64,000 nucleotides of DNA, taken from the NCBI RefSeq assembly GCF_001025195.1, contig NZ_AP012325.1:1364001-1428000 (forward strand). Reading direction: 5' to 3'. Source of the DNA: Bifidobacterium catenulatum DSM 16992 = JCM 1194 = LMG 11043 (GTDB lineage Bacteria > Actinomycetota > Actinomycetes > Actinomycetales > Bifidobacteriaceae). Below, piece by piece: positions 54,877-64,000 of the stretch. Made by a program: the position numbers and the translations under genes. The first letter of the stretch is position 1. The number at the start of each line of letters is the position of its first letter. The notes beneath the pieces were generated by a model. The model was given only the letters and a program-made list of their open reading frames with translations, did not search any database and had not been told where the DNA came from.

Positions 54877-55106
54877 CATACTCATATTCAATCCGCAACT
54901 GGTGCAATCTCGGACTCCTATGCCCGCCCATGGTTCAGCTGGGCCAATATGATGTTATGCGAATTGGTCATGGATTATTTCGACATTCGGGTCAGGCAGT
55001 AAGCCCATGTTCCGACTTCGCTCACAGCACAAGAAAAGCAGTATATGATTTGCGATTATTGACATTCCGTGATATCTTGAAAAGTCCGGCCTTGTACCGG
55101 ATGTTT
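54877..55106. other. Region upstream of tmRNA
   Basis: No gene is seen in these 230 bases between the kinase terminator and tmRNA. The only clear signal is the promoter element just downstream at 55107. A TTGACA at about 55059 has no matching -10 at normal spacing. Confidence 0.5.
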
Positions 55107-55113
55107 GATAATT
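55107..55113 (+). promoter_or_regulatory. -10 element of tmRNA
   Basis: TGATAAT ends 8 bases before the first base of tmRNA, a suitable distance for initiation. No good -35 is seen. Confidence 0.45.
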
Positions 55114-55121
55114 CAAGATTG

Positions 55122-55514
55122 GGGATGATCGGTTTCGACGGTGACCTGTTCGTCGCAGGGAAGCGTGCCGAGAACGTAGGGTCCGCTCGTGGATGCCCCC
55201 TACAAAAGAATAAGTGCTAAATCTAACCGCACTGAGTTCGCTCTCGCTGCCTGAGCTTCGCGCCAGGATTAACCAGTGAGCAGCCGCTCCGTTCACTCCT
55301 TCTCGTCTTTGGGAGGATGTTGAGCGTCGTTAAGAAGACTTGCTTTGTCGACTGAGCCACAGGGCCGGCAAGGGACTTTTACTGTAGATATGCTCGCCAT
55401 CAGTTGTCTGCGACATCGATGGGGGCAGAAAAACCGCCGCACGGCCAGCAGACTACGCACGTAGAAGACTGAGGGTTCGGTTATCGGACCGGGGTTCAAT
55501 TCCCCGCATCTCCA
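55122..55514 (+). ncRNA. ssrA: Transfer-messenger RNA (tmRNA)
   Basis: About 393 bases. The 5' GGGGATG pairs with the 3' CATCTCC of the acceptor stem. The T-arm GGGGTTCAATTCCCC is intact. The tag frame starts at GCT 55216 and reads A-K-S-N-R-T-E-F-A-L-A-A, ending TGA 55252-55254. The hydrophobic ALAA end is the protease signal. CCA is not encoded: the acceptor ends CATCTCCA then CGG, so CCA must be added after transcription. With SmpB (gene not in the window) it rescues stalled ribosomes. It lies between the kinase operon and the epimerase remnant. Confidence 0.95.
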
Positions 55515-55521
55515 CGGATTG

Positions 55522-55553
55522 AAAGCCGCCAGAAATGGCGGCTTTTCTTTTAT
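55522..55553 (+). terminator. Terminator of tmRNA
   Basis: Perfect arms AAAGCCGCC (55522-55530) and GGCGGCTTT (55537-55545) followed by TTCTTTTATTT. Confidence 0.9.
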
Positions 55554-55732
55554 TTCCAACGGTTTTCAAAAGATTCCTGAGTTTACCGCACATTACCCCC
55601 GATGTATCGGATATTCTAAAAGATGTTGCTGGAAATCCCCTTCTCGTCTTGCTTGGTCTCACACACCCCGCCCCATCACAAATCACATATAATCGCAGCA
55701 TCAAATTCCGCGTGTCGGCTTGCATTAACCGC

Positions 55733-55753
55733 TTAAGTAGTTAATAAATCAAC
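55733..55753 (+). promoter_or_regulatory. Second copy of the ROK operator element
   Basis: TTAAGTA-GTTAATA-AATCAAC matches the site at 52623-52644 at 19 of 22 aligned positions, in the same orientation and about 47 bases before the epimerase start codon. A perfect TATAAT (55688-55693) lies just upstream. Confidence 0.55.
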
Positions 55754-55799
55754 CTAGTTATCGCGTCACAGCAGACGACGTCAAGGAAGGACTTGATCG

Positions 55800-56150
55800 A
55801 TGACCCGCACTTACTCTCCTGAAGCCTACGTATCATGAAGCAGGCAAGGTCTGTTACGCTCACGCTTTCGTGATTCTTGCTGCCACTTCTGCCAAGCTTA
55901 TCGTCCGTCCGGGCGCTGACGAGCTGCTCGAAGAGGCTCTGACAACCTACGACAGGCATTTCTGGGATGATGAGATCGGCTTGGCCGTCGATACGTGGAA
56001 CACGGAATTCACCAAGCTTGACTCCTACCGTTCGACACCGTCTGGCCAGGTAAGCCCGACCTGTACCACGCCACGCAGTGCACACTGATTCCGAGTCTCG
56101 ATCCGTCGGTTTCCGTCGCTCCGGCGATGAAGGCCAATCCAAACGCCTGA
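55800..56150 (+). pseudogene. Remnant of an AGE-family epimerase (mannose isomerase type)
   Basis: Three fragments of one gene, about 350 bases left of about 1.2 kb. Fragment one: ATG 55800 behind GGAAGGA, reading MTRTYSPEAY. Fragment two, shifted by one frame (55834-56029): HEAGKVCYAHAFVILAATSA, then PGADELLEEAL and WNTEFTKLDSYR. Fragment three, back in the first frame (56031-56150): FDTVWPGKPDLYHATQ to a natural end MKANPNA and TGA 56148-56150. These match N-acylglucosamine 2-epimerase/mannose isomerase proteins. Two internal deletions with frameshifts destroy it. The ROK-type operator upstream survives. Confidence 0.85.
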
Positions 56151-56193
56151 CGGCACGCAATAATAAAACTTCTCCTTTTTCTCCTCCTATTCG

Positions 56194-56235
56194 CGAAGAA
56201 CCCCGGTCACTGCACGAGGCAACCGGGGTTCTTCG
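56194..56235. terminator. Terminator between epimerase remnant and ftsQ
   Basis: Perfect 14-base arms CGAAGAACCCCGGT (56194-56207) and ACCGGGGTTCTTCG (56222-56235); it ends the minus-strand dcw operon and probably the old epimerase gene. Confidence 0.85.
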
Positions 56236-56295
56236 TATATCAAACCAGATTACTCAGCGTATGCAATTCACCTATTTTCAGCCACGTCTTCACCA

Positions 56296-57390
56296 CTATT
56301 TGATGATCGGCCGTAGAGGCGCGGACACGTCGACGTTGTGTTTGTCTCCGATCACATTTGGATCGTTGATGATCTTGTCGACAACAGCTTTCTTCAACTT
56401 AAGATCGGAAGAGTCACCCCATACGATCACGCGGTCCCCCCCATTGATTTCCGTGGTGATGGAATCCTGAGTTTCAGCCGTCACCTTGGTAATGGAGTTA
56501 CGCATCGATTCAGGCAACGAGCTCAGAATCTTCAGCGCCTCCTTAATAGAGCGGTTACTCAGACTCGTATCGACATCCTTCACTTCGATGACGGGAATTC
56601 CATCCACGGAGGCACCGCTGACGGAATTCAATATACGAGCCTTGCTATCGACCGCGGTCATGCTGTCTTCACCTGTTTTAAGCATCGCAGCCGGCTTTTG
56701 CGCTTTGATGGTCACTTCAAGGGAGTTCGGAAGTTGCTTCTTGGATTGCGCGGAAGTGACTCCCGGTATCTCCTTGATTTTCTTCTCCACATCGTTATTT
56801 GATACCAGCAGAATCGATTTACCGGCCTGCTGACCGGCAATATCCAATACCTGCGACTCGCTCACCCATTCGTTGGCCCCGACAACGGAAATATTGCCAG
56901 GTTCAAGACGAAACACCGACGAGAAGAAAAACAACCATGCCAACGCCACCACGACGGCCGCAACCGCGGCCGACACGAAGGCCCGCATCGCCACAACACG
57001 CGTATTCGCCTTACGTCGTTCTTTCAACCGCGCGCTGAAATCAACCACTTTCGGACGGGTGGCCACCCCCAAAGTGCCAGTGGTTTCCTCCAACGTCTTC
57101 GCAACGAAATCCTCACCTGCAAGATTGCGCGCATCCACGAAGTCACCCGACCGGGAACGACTTGTCTTGCTCTTGCCTCCATGCTCCATTTCGGCTTCCG
57201 CCTGCGCATGGTTCACGGAGGAAGACGAGCGTCCCGTTCCTCCGGCAATGGAACGACCCTTCGGCTGAGGCTGAGCCAAAGAGTCGGAATGATTCCGGCT
57301 TTGAATGGTCCTGCCGTGCGACGCATGCTTTTCAGACGTCGTTGCAGAACCATCCGAACCCGTACCAGAGCTGACGACCCTTCGCGCCAT
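56296..57390 (-). CDS. ftsQ: Cell division protein FtsQ
   Basis: 364 residues: long Ser-rich cytoplasmic N-terminus, one membrane helix at about 133-153 (AFVSAAVAAVVVALAWLFFF), POTRA domain (RLEPGNISVVGANEWVSESQ) and the FtsQ beta domain with PVIEVKDVDTSLS. It links FtsL/FtsB to the division ring. ATG 57390 overlaps the murC stop by one base. It is last in the visible dcw operon; ftsZ does not follow. Confidence 0.88.
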   Translation of the reverse strand: MARRVVSSGTGSDGSATTSEKHASHGRTIQSRNHSDSLAQPQPKGRSIAGGTGRSSSSVNHAQAEAEMEHGGKSKTSRSRSGDFVDARNLAGEDFVAKTLEETTGTLGVATRPKVVDFSARLKERRKANTRVVAMRAFVSAAVAAVVVALAWLFFFSSVFRLEPGNISVVGANEWVSESQVLDIAGQQAGKSILLVSNNDVEKKIKEIPGVTSAQSKKQLPNSLEVTIKAQKPAAMLKTGEDSMTAVDSKARILNSVSGASVDGIPVIEVKDVDTSLSNRSIKEALKILSSLPESMRNSITKVTAETQDSITTEINGGDRVIVWGDSSDLKLKKAVVDKIINDPNVIGDKHNVDVSAPLRPIIK

Positions 57391-58955
57391 CAGCCCTCAC
57401 AATCCCAACGATGAGCCTGAAGCGCGTGCAATATCACCTCGTCCATCTGCGTGATATCACCCGCGCCAACGGTGAAGATGACATCACCATGATGGGCACG
57501 CATCACCATCATCTGCGCCGCGGTGTGCATGTCTTCCACCCCACGGATCCAATCCTCGGCAGGCGTGTGGTCGAGCTTAAGAGCCTCATCCACAATGGTG
57601 TCCGGGCCGACCGTCGGATAATCCTCCTGCTTTTCACGTGCGGGGAAAATGCCAGTGACAATCACATCATCCGCCTTGGCCAACGCCTCCGCGAATGCTT
57701 CCGCGAAGAACTTGGTGCGAGAGAACAAGTGCGGCTGGAAAATCACACGAATCGCCGATTGCGGATATTTGCGGCGGGCAGCATCCAGTAAAGCCGAAAT
57801 CTCAGTGGGATGATGCGCGTAATCGTCGACGACGGTCACCTGGCTGACAGTGCCGCGCACTTGGAAGCGACGGGCTGCGCCAAGGAACGACGTGGTCACT
57901 TCGGCGGCCTTCTCAATGTCGACTCCCAGCAATGCGGCCGCGATAATCGCCGCGGAAGCATTGCGCGCGTTGTGAATGCCTGGAACGGTGAGCGTCACGG
58001 GAACCATACGTTCCTGTCCGTCCAGCAGTCCCGCAGGCACATGCAAGGTGAAATGTTCAGCGCCGCTTTGCGCGCTTTCGCTTTCCGATTCGATATGTAC
58101 GAACGCCGCACCGTTCAGATCACCCAACGAAGCCTCATCCTGCGTCGCATATACGACCGTATGTGCTGCCGCAGACGCATCAAGAGCGCGCAACACAGCC
58201 AGATTCCCTTCGTCATCGCCGCACATCACCACCGATTTGACGGCGTGCTGAACATGATCCACGAAAGCCGCTCGATAGTTTTCCTGCGTTCCATAATGGT
58301 CGAGATGATCAGCTTCGGAATTGGTGACAATCGCGATTTCCGGATGATATTTGGCAAAGCTTCCATCGGATTCGTCAGCTTCCGCCACAAGCACATCGCC
58401 TTGGCCTGCATGGCCTCCGTCAAGCATCACGCCGTCCTTGCCTTGGATGGATCCACCAATGGCATAGCTTGGATCAGCCAGATTTCCCTCACCGGCATGG
58501 GTGAGAATATGGGCGAGCATGGAACTGGTCGTGGTTTTGCCATGGGCTCCCGCAACCGTTACCGCACGTTTCGTATTCATCAGCAATGAAAGAATGTCGC
58601 TGCGGTGCACGATGCGTTCGCCCGCCGCATGTGCTGCGACGATTTCCGGATTGTCAGGCTTGATGGCGCTGGAAAAAACGATAGTTTGTTTGCCTTCGAC
58701 ATTTTCCTCGCGCTGCCCGAATTCGACGGCAATACCAAGCCCCTGCAAACGATCGGTTTTGGCGCTGGGCTCACGATCTGAGCCATCCACCTCAACTCCC
58801 TGCTCGTGCAGCATCTCGGCAAGTACGCTCATACCTGCGCCTCCGATGCCGATGAAATGGGTGGCTCCCAGATCGTTCACGCCTTCCTGCTGGCTGAATG
58901 ACACATGGGTTGGATCAAGAATAATGGTACCGGCTTCACGCTGGTTGTCAGTCAC
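57390..58955 (-). CDS. murC: UDP-N-acetylmuramate-L-alanine ligase
   Basis: Adds the first L-Ala to UDP-MurNAc; 521 residues. N domain GIGGAGMSVLAEML, ATP loop AGAHGKTTTSSMLAHI, VAEADESDGSF, and the C-domain VDDYAHHPTEISAL with SRTKFFAEAFAEAL. A complete enzyme. It lies between murG and ftsQ, translationally coupled to ftsQ. Confidence 0.96.
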   Translation of the reverse strand: MTDNQREAGTIILDPTHVSFSQQEGVNDLGATHFIGIGGAGMSVLAEMLHEQGVEVDGSDREPSAKTDRLQGLGIAVEFGQREENVEGKQTIVFSSAIKPDNPEIVAAHAAGERIVHRSDILSLLMNTKRAVTVAGAHGKTTTSSMLAHILTHAGEGNLADPSYAIGGSIQGKDGVMLDGGHAGQGDVLVAEADESDGSFAKYHPEIAIVTNSEADHLDHYGTQENYRAAFVDHVQHAVKSVVMCGDDEGNLAVLRALDASAAAHTVVYATQDEASLGDLNGAAFVHIESESESAQSGAEHFTLHVPAGLLDGQERMVPVTLTVPGIHNARNASAAIIAAALLGVDIEKAAEVTTSFLGAARRFQVRGTVSQVTVVDDYAHHPTEISALLDAARRKYPQSAIRVIFQPHLFSRTKFFAEAFAEALAKADDVIVTGIFPAREKQEDYPTVGPDTIVDEALKLDHTPAEDWIRGVEDMHTAAQMMVMRAHHGDVIFTVGAGDITQMDEVILHALQAHRWDCEG

Positions 58956-59087
58956 GACTGCTCCTCTTGCATATTATGTTTAGCTTGTTCCATTATGGTC
59001 TCACCCATAGTCTCGTATTTGGCCAATCATGGGTGAGATTCGGAACGCGACTTCAAATGCGACGGGCGCATCTGCCGTCGCTACGGC

Positions 59088-60263
59088 TTACCTTTCGTCA
59101 ATCATGGAAAGCACACGCCTAGCCATGACTTCGGCGGCATCTCTAATACCGTATTTCCAAGCGTTATCGCCATATCTGGCAAGCGCATCCGAATCGGCTA
59201 GCAGATTCGGCACATGACGTTTGACCCATTCGGAAGTAAAGTCAGCGTCCGCCACCATCAGGCCACCTTCCGCATCGACAACCGGCTGAGCGTTGAAACG
59301 CTGCTCGCCGTTGCCGATCGGTAATGGAACATAAATCGCAGGAAGTCCCAAAGCAGTCAATTCCGAAACGGTACCCGCTCCGGAACGGCAGATAATCAGA
59401 TCGGCGCAAGCGAACGCAAGATCGATACGTTCCAGATAAGGCGCGACTCGATAATCACCGTCGTTGACATGTTCTGACCCAAGCCCACCAAGCACCTGCT
59501 CTCCAGCACTCACCGACACCAACGAACGCACCTCATCGTCTTTGTCTTTTCCCGTCAGGTGAATCACCTGCGCATGTTCCAGCAATTCCTTGGCGGAAGC
59601 CGCCACCGCACGGTTCACGTTCACAGCACCCAACGATCCTCCGGTCACCACCACCAGAGGACGGTTCGGATCGACTCCCAGCTGTGCTGCAGCCGTTTGC
59701 CTTGTGGCGGCACGGTCATGTTCCATACCTTCGGCTATTGCCGCGATTTCAGCACGCAACGGCAATCCCACACGTTCGGTTTCAACACCCTTGCGTGGTT
59801 TCAAACCGGTTTGCGCGTACGCGGTGCCGATCATGGACGCCCAGCGTGCGCCCAGCTTGTTGGCCATGCCAGCACGAGCGTTCTGCTCATGCATCGCAAT
59901 CGGAATGCCCATCTTGTGCGCAGCCGCATATACGGGAGCCGACGTGTATCCACCGAATCCGACGACCACCTGCGCCTCGTGACGGGTGAGGATGTCCCGG
60001 ACCTTAGCCGTTTCAGCCTTCCACTGCGCGGGAAACTTCAATGCCGCCATATTGGGCCTACGGGGGAAGGGCACCTTCTCAATGGTTTCCAGCTCGAAGC
60101 CCGCTTGCGGAACCAACTCGTGTTCCAAACCGACTGCGGTGCCCACCACCGCGATATCGGCATCCGGTTCAAGCTCGCGAATCACATGTGCCACGGCGAG
60201 CAGAGGATTGACATGACCTGCCGTGCCACCGCCGGCTAGAACGATATGCTTCTGATTGCTCAT
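59088..60263 (-). CDS. murG: MurG glycosyltransferase (lipid II synthase)
   Basis: Transfers GlcNAc to lipid I at the inner face of the membrane; about 391 residues if started at [17 protein letters not shown] (60263), or 414 at GTG 60332. No strong ribosome site favours either. The glycine-rich [37 protein letters not shown] and the donor site [22 protein letters not shown] are intact. Confidence 0.94.
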   Translation of the reverse strand: MSNQKHIVLAGGGTAGHVNPLLAVAHVIRELEPDADIAVVGTAVGLEHELVPQAGFELETIEKVPFPRRPNMAALKFPAQWKAETAKVRDILTRHEAQVVVGFGGYTSAPVYAAAHKMGIPIAMHEQNARAGMANKLGARWASMIGTAYAQTGLKPRKGVETERVGLPLRAEIAAIAEGMEHDRAATRQTAAAQLGVDPNRPLVVVTGGSLGAVNVNRAVAASAKELLEHAQVIHLTGKDKDDEVRSLVSVSAGEQVLGGLGSEHVNDGDYRVAPYLERIDLAFACADLIICRSGAGTVSELTALGLPAIYVPLPIGNGEQRFNAQPVVDAEGGLMVADADFTSEWVKRHVPNLLADSDALARYGDNAWKYGIRDAAEVMARRVLSMIDER

Positions 60264-60392
60264 AATGTACGAGCTTAGTCCACGACGTCCCGGCACACCA
60301 TGCGCCATACCGATGCTCGCAAGGATACTCACATTTCATCTACGTTTGAGTGCCGCCGCATACGACAGCACCCCGCAGGCAACAGTAGCTTT

Positions 60393-61628
60393 TCAGGCCC
60401 GCTGAATCTCCGCTTGAATCTGCGGCTGCTGTTTCATCATGCTGACGGTCACGCCTGCGGCACCCAAACACAGAATCAACGACGAACCACCGGCCGACAC
60501 GAAAGGCAAAGGCACACCCATCACAGGGAACAGCCCCACCACGACACCAATATTCACAAACGCCTGTCCGACGATCCACACGGTAATATTGGCCAGCACC
60601 AAAGTGATATATCTGTCATGTGCCTGGATGGCCACCACCAGCATGCACCATCCAAGCACAAGGAACAGCAGAATCACCAACGAAGCGCCAACGAAACCCG
60701 TTTCCTCACCAATGATGGCGAAAATGAAGTCGTTGTGCGCTTCCGGAAGATATCCCCATTTTTCTCCGGAATTGCCGATCCCAACACCCAGCAAGCCTCC
60801 GGAAGCCATGGCGTATTTGCCATGCACCGCCTGATAGCAGACACCCTGCATATCGGCTGTGGAACAAGTCTGATATGTAGCCATGATGCGACCAAGTCGA
60901 TTCGGACTACTGATAACAAGACCGCCAACCAAAGCCACACCGCCACATGCCACAATAGCCAGCCATTTGCCAGGAAAATTTCCCAGTAACAACGCACTTC
61001 CCGCAATCGCAAGGAGAATCATGGCCGTACCAAGATCCTTGCCACCCACAACCAACAGCAATGCAAGACCAAGCCACACAATCAACTTGCGATATGCCTT
61101 GAATGGCTCCACCTTTTTTATCTGCTTCTGCGCGTCAATCAGCTCCCGAGGCAGCCATACGCATAGCGCAAGCTTGACGACCTCCGCCGGCTGGAAGGTA
61201 AATCCAAAAACGCCGATCCAACCTTTATTGCCCTGAACATCAATACCTAACGGAGTAAACGTCAACGATTGCAAGCATAGGGCGACGAACAGAAAAGCGA
61301 AACTGACTTTTCTGATAAGCTCCGCCGGAACCATCATGCAGGCCACACCCACAATAAGTCCGAGAACGCAGAATCCACCCTGCTTAATCGCTTGCGACCA
61401 CGGAGATTGGCCATTGGCGATCATATTCACCGAAGAACTGGAAAACACCATGATCACACCGAAAATGGTGAGGATAATCACAGAGACCCTAAACCCGTGA
61501 AAACACCAAATCGGATTAAGCAGACTCCGCAGACCGACATAACCACGAAAATCGTCGACCCGTTCTTCAGCAGCGGTCTGCCTTTTCTGACGGGTACCGT
61601 CACTCTGCTTGGTTCTAGGCTTCCCCAT
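60393..61628 (-). CDS. ftsW: FtsW lipid II polymerase / division protein
   Basis: SEDS-family protein of about 411 residues with ten membrane helices. [20 protein letters not shown] and the catalytic-loop region [34 protein letters not shown] are typical. Start MGKPRTKQS at 61628; the ATG 61634 six bases before is alternative. It overlaps the murD 3' end by about 14-20 bases. It polymerises glycan at the septum. Confidence 0.92.
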   Translation of the reverse strand: MGKPRTKQSDGTRQKRQTAAEERVDDFRGYVGLRSLLNPIWCFHGFRVSVIILTIFGVIMVFSSSSVNMIANGQSPWSQAIKQGGFCVLGLIVGVACMMVPAELIRKVSFAFLFVALCLQSLTFTPLGIDVQGNKGWIGVFGFTFQPAEVVKLALCVWLPRELIDAQKQIKKVEPFKAYRKLIVWLGLALLLVVGGKDLGTAMILLAIAGSALLLGNFPGKWLAIVACGGVALVGGLVISSPNRLGRIMATYQTCSTADMQGVCYQAVHGKYAMASGGLLGVGIGNSGEKWGYLPEAHNDFIFAIIGEETGFVGASLVILLFLVLGWCMLVVAIQAHDRYITLVLANITVWIVGQAFVNIGVVVGLFPVMGVPLPFVSAGGSSLILCLGAAGVTVSMMKQQPQIQAEIQRA

Positions 61629-63057
61629 ACTCATTCACCCAACGCTGAGCCTGCTGCGCGAACTGGTTTCCACGATCGGCATACGACTTGAACTGATCCA
61701 TAGATGCGCAGGCAGGTGCCATCAGCACCACATCGCCGGATTGGGCATATTCACCCGCAGCATCGACAGCCCGTTCCATAATGACATCATTATTTGCCGG
61801 ATCGATGATGGTCAACGGAATGTCGGGAGCACTCGCTGCGAATGCGTCCAAGATAGGCTGCTGATCTTTGCCGATGATGACCGCGGCTTTGATGGTGTGC
61901 GCCTGTTCTGCCACTAACCGTTCGAAACGGCTGCCCTTGGCCAATCCTCCAGCGATCCACACCACGGATTTGTCTGCAAAACTGTTGAGCGATGCCTTGG
62001 CCGCATGCGCATTGGTCGCTTTGGAATCATCCACGAAACGGATGCTGCCCCCATCTTGCGTGGTGGCGGTGGCGACGGTCTGAATGCGGTGCCCGCCTGG
62101 CGTGAATCGTTTCAGAGATGCGATGGCTTTCTCTTTGTCTGCGCCAAGCCCCAGTACCAACGCCAATGCGGTCAACGCGTCGGCAAGCAAATGCGGGTAC
62201 ACCGTGCCATCAGGCTCAGTCAGATGCGTGAACTCAGACACCTCGGCAACCTGTTCCGGCGTTCCGGGCTTGCCACCTGCGATGCCGGACATATCGACGA
62301 TCCAGCCGTCCTTCACACCAATCTGACCATCTTGCGGCTCAGACAGAGTGAATCCGACCTTGCGGCAGCCTTCCGCCGTCTCGGCGGCGAACGCCAGCCT
62401 AGTCACACGCTCGTCATCAGCGTTGTATACCAAAGCCTTCTTGACGCGGTGGAAAACCTTTGCCTTATCCGCCGCATAATTATCAATGCCGCCATGCCAG
62501 TCAAGATGATCATCCGCGATATTGGTGATCGCAGCGCAATCCAAAGCCAGCGAATCGGTGAAATGCAACTGGAAGGAACTCAGCTCAACGCATAGCACAT
62601 CATTTGCCGGATCGACTGCGGCATGGGACACCGCCTTGCCGATGTTGCCGACAGCCGGTGCCGTCAGACCGCAAGCCGTCAGCATTTCCGAGGTCATTTC
62701 CGTAGTGGAGGTTTTGCCGTTGGTGCCGGTGATGCCGATCCATTGCGCTGGTTCGCCGGTAGAATCGCAATTCACTCGCAGCTGCCAAGCAAGCTCAACC
62801 TCACTCATCACAGGAATGCCACGACGTTGCGCCTCAAGAATAAACGGAGTCCTCGGATTGAACACCGGCGAAGTCATAACCAAATCAACATGATCCCAGT
62901 CGATGCGATCAAAGGAGTGCAAATCAGCATCGGGCTTCTTTTCATCCACGCCAAGCACTTTTTCGGCGCGGGAACCCAACACTTCCATCATGCTTTGTCC
63001 AGAAACTCCAAGACCCGCCACAATCACGGTCTTACCGCTCATATCCATATCCATCAT
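61615..63057 (-). CDS. murD: UDP-N-acetylmuramoylalanine-D-glutamate ligase
   Basis: Adds D-Glu; 480 residues. N domain [20 protein letters not shown] loop [27 protein letters not shown], carbamyl-Lys region [11 protein letters not shown], and the C-domain [17 protein letters not shown]. The N-terminus reads MMDMDMSGK; the AAGG upstream has best spacing to the codon at 63048. Coupled by overlap to ftsW. Confidence 0.95.
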   Translation of the reverse strand: MMDMDMSGKTVIVAGLGVSGQSMMEVLGSRAEKVLGVDEKKPDADLHSFDRIDWDHVDLVMTSPVFNPRTPFILEAQRRGIPVMSEVELAWQLRVNCDSTGEPAQWIGITGTNGKTSTTEMTSEMLTACGLTAPAVGNIGKAVSHAAVDPANDVLCVELSSFQLHFTDSLALDCAAITNIADDHLDWHGGIDNYAADKAKVFHRVKKALVYNADDERVTRLAFAAETAEGCRKVGFTLSEPQDGQIGVKDGWIVDMSGIAGGKPGTPEQVAEVSEFTHLTEPDGTVYPHLLADALTALALVLGLGADKEKAIASLKRFTPGGHRIQTVATATTQDGGSIRFVDDSKATNAHAAKASLNSFADKSVVWIAGGLAKGSRFERLVAEQAHTIKAAVIIGKDQQPILDAFAASAPDIPLTIIDPANNDVIMERAVDAAGEYAQSGDVVLMAPACASMDQFKSYADRGNQFAQQAQRWVNEYGEA

Positions 63058-63150
63058 CCTTCGATTGTCGGAACCTCATATGCCTTGATATTCCTTACAT
63101 GTCACAGTCGTATTGCAGCCGTTCGGCATATTAACGGAACGCAACAGCCG

Positions 63151-64000
63151 TCACAGACCGGAACGGGCGACCCAATCGCCGTAGAAAATCACCAAAGCAA
63201 CTAACACAAACAGCAATTCAATCATCCAGAAGCGAATCACAACCTTGACTTCCGGCCACCCCTTCAATTCGAAGTGATGATGGATCGGAGCCATCTTGAA
63301 CACACGCTTGCGTGTCATCTTGAAATAGCCAACCTGAATAACGTCACTCATAGTTTCAATCACAAACAGGCCACCAAGGATAATCGCCAGAAATTCCGTA
63401 TGCGTGGCGATGGACATGGCCGCGAACAGGCCGCCAAGCGCCAGAGAACCGGTATCTCCCATGAAAATGGATGCCGGATTGGAGTTGTACCACAGGAATC
63501 CGAAGCACGCCATCACCGTACAGGCCGCGATGATGGTCAAGTCAAGGGGATCGGACACCGCGTAGGCGAAGCCTTCATGCCCCGAGCCCTTAAGATGGTA
63601 GAACTCCCAAAAAGCAATCACCGCATATCCCATGAATGCAACCATCGAAGAACCAGCGGCCAATCCGTCAAGGCCATCGGTCAGGTTGATGGCATTGGTC
63701 CATGCGGTCATCAGGAAGTTCACCCAAATCACGAACAGCACGATGGCCACGGCTTTGCCTGCGAACTCGAAACTGAAAAACGGCTTTTCAATGAAGCTCA
63801 TGCCGGCCTGTGCGCTGGGGAAACCGGATTTCGTCGGCAGAATCAACGCCAGTACCGCATAGATGGTGGCAAGAATGAACTGGCCGATGAATTTACCTTT
63901 GACTGTCAGACCTTCACTCTGCTTTTTGCGAACCTTCGCGAAATCGTCGATGAATCCCAGCATACCCATCGACAGCATGGCGAACAGCACCAGCAGTGCC
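63151..64000 (-). CDS. mraY: Phospho-MurNAc-pentapeptide translocase, C-terminal part
   Basis: The frame is open to the window end, so the N-terminus lies outside. Visible: GFIDDFAKVRKKQSEGL with the catalytic Asp pair, NAINLTDGLDGLAAG, FMGDTGSLALGG and HHHFELKGWPE. Membrane helices throughout. It forms lipid I from UDP-MurNAc-pentapeptide and lies upstream of murD in the dcw operon. Confidence 0.96.
   Translation of the reverse strand, partial: ALLVLFAMLSMGMLGFIDDFAKVRKKQSEGLTVKGKFIGQFILATIYAVLALILPTKSGFPSAQAGMSFIEKPFFSFEFAGKAVAIVLFVIWVNFLMTAWTNAINLTDGLDGLAAGSSMVAFMGYAVIAFWEFYHLKGSGHEGFAYAVSDPLDLTIIAACTVMACFGFLWYNSNPASIFMGDTGSLALGGLFAAMSIATHTEFLAIILGGLFVIETMSDVIQVGYFKMTRKRVFKMAPIHHHFELKGWPEVKVVIRFWMIELLFVLVALVIFYGDWVARSGL

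Noticed and set aside
55115..55800. Integrated element at the tmRNA 3' end
   Set aside because: No integrase lies beside it and no repeat of the tmRNA 3' end was found downstream; the following DNA is the decayed epimerase locus.
1..64000. CRISPR array or insertion sequence
   Set aside because: No regularly spaced repeats and no transposase-like protein seen in the window.

Overview
The window looks like a bifidobacterial chromosome. GC content is moderately high. The tmRNA encodes the tag AKSNRTEFALAA. The genes are typical of this actinobacterial lineage: DUF3159/DUF3710 proteins, a 24-residue ribosomal protein of the bL37 type, a SigH/SigR-like sigma factor with a Cys-rich partner, and a MurE without the diaminopimelate motif next to a FemAB-type bridge enzyme. 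I infer Bifidobacterium, possibly the adolescentis/catenulatum group. The species is not proven by what I can see.

Layout. 1-5.9 kb: end of a RAMA-domain gene, a three-gene ABC-2 exporter, an AraC regulator and a maltose-type acetyltransferase. 6-17.3 kb: MATE pump, aconitase, P-type ATPase, lipoprotein, RNA methyltransferase, DUF3159, DUF3710, exonuclease III. 17.4-23.3 kb: peptide ABC transporter (binding lipoprotein, two permeases, fused double ATPase). 23.6-29.6 kb: xerC, a small conserved gene, tyrA, pheA, a membrane protein, typA. 29.8-35.5 kb: NAD synthesis operon nrtR-nadA-nadB-nadC-nifS, in which nadA has lost its 5' third. 35.5-39.2 kb: parA, xerD and infC-rpmI-rplT with a long structured leader. 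39.2-48 kb: thiN, gap, ybaK, ispH, galM, bL37, sigma/anti-sigma pair, Lys-type murE and femX. 48-52 kb: folC, aminopeptidase P, Nudix hydrolase. 52-56.2 kb: a decayed sugar locus around the tmRNA gene (oppF fragment, ROK regulator, fructokinase, wrecked AGE-family epimerase). 56.3-64 kb: division and cell-wall (dcw) cluster mraY-murD-ftsW-murG-murC-ftsQ on the minus strand.

How the parts fit. nrtR, with a strong palindrome upstream, should control de novo NAD synthesis, but the truncated NadA makes that pathway doubtful in this strain. The ROK regulator and the dead epimerase gene 3 kb away share a nearly identical 22-base promoter element. I read this as a former regulon converting mannose to fructose and then fructose-6-phosphate, split by tmRNA and now half lost. 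MurE, FemX and the dcw genes together build a Lys/Orn-type cross-bridged peptidoglycan. No CRISPR array, prophage, complete insertion sequence, rRNA or ordinary tRNA gene was seen.
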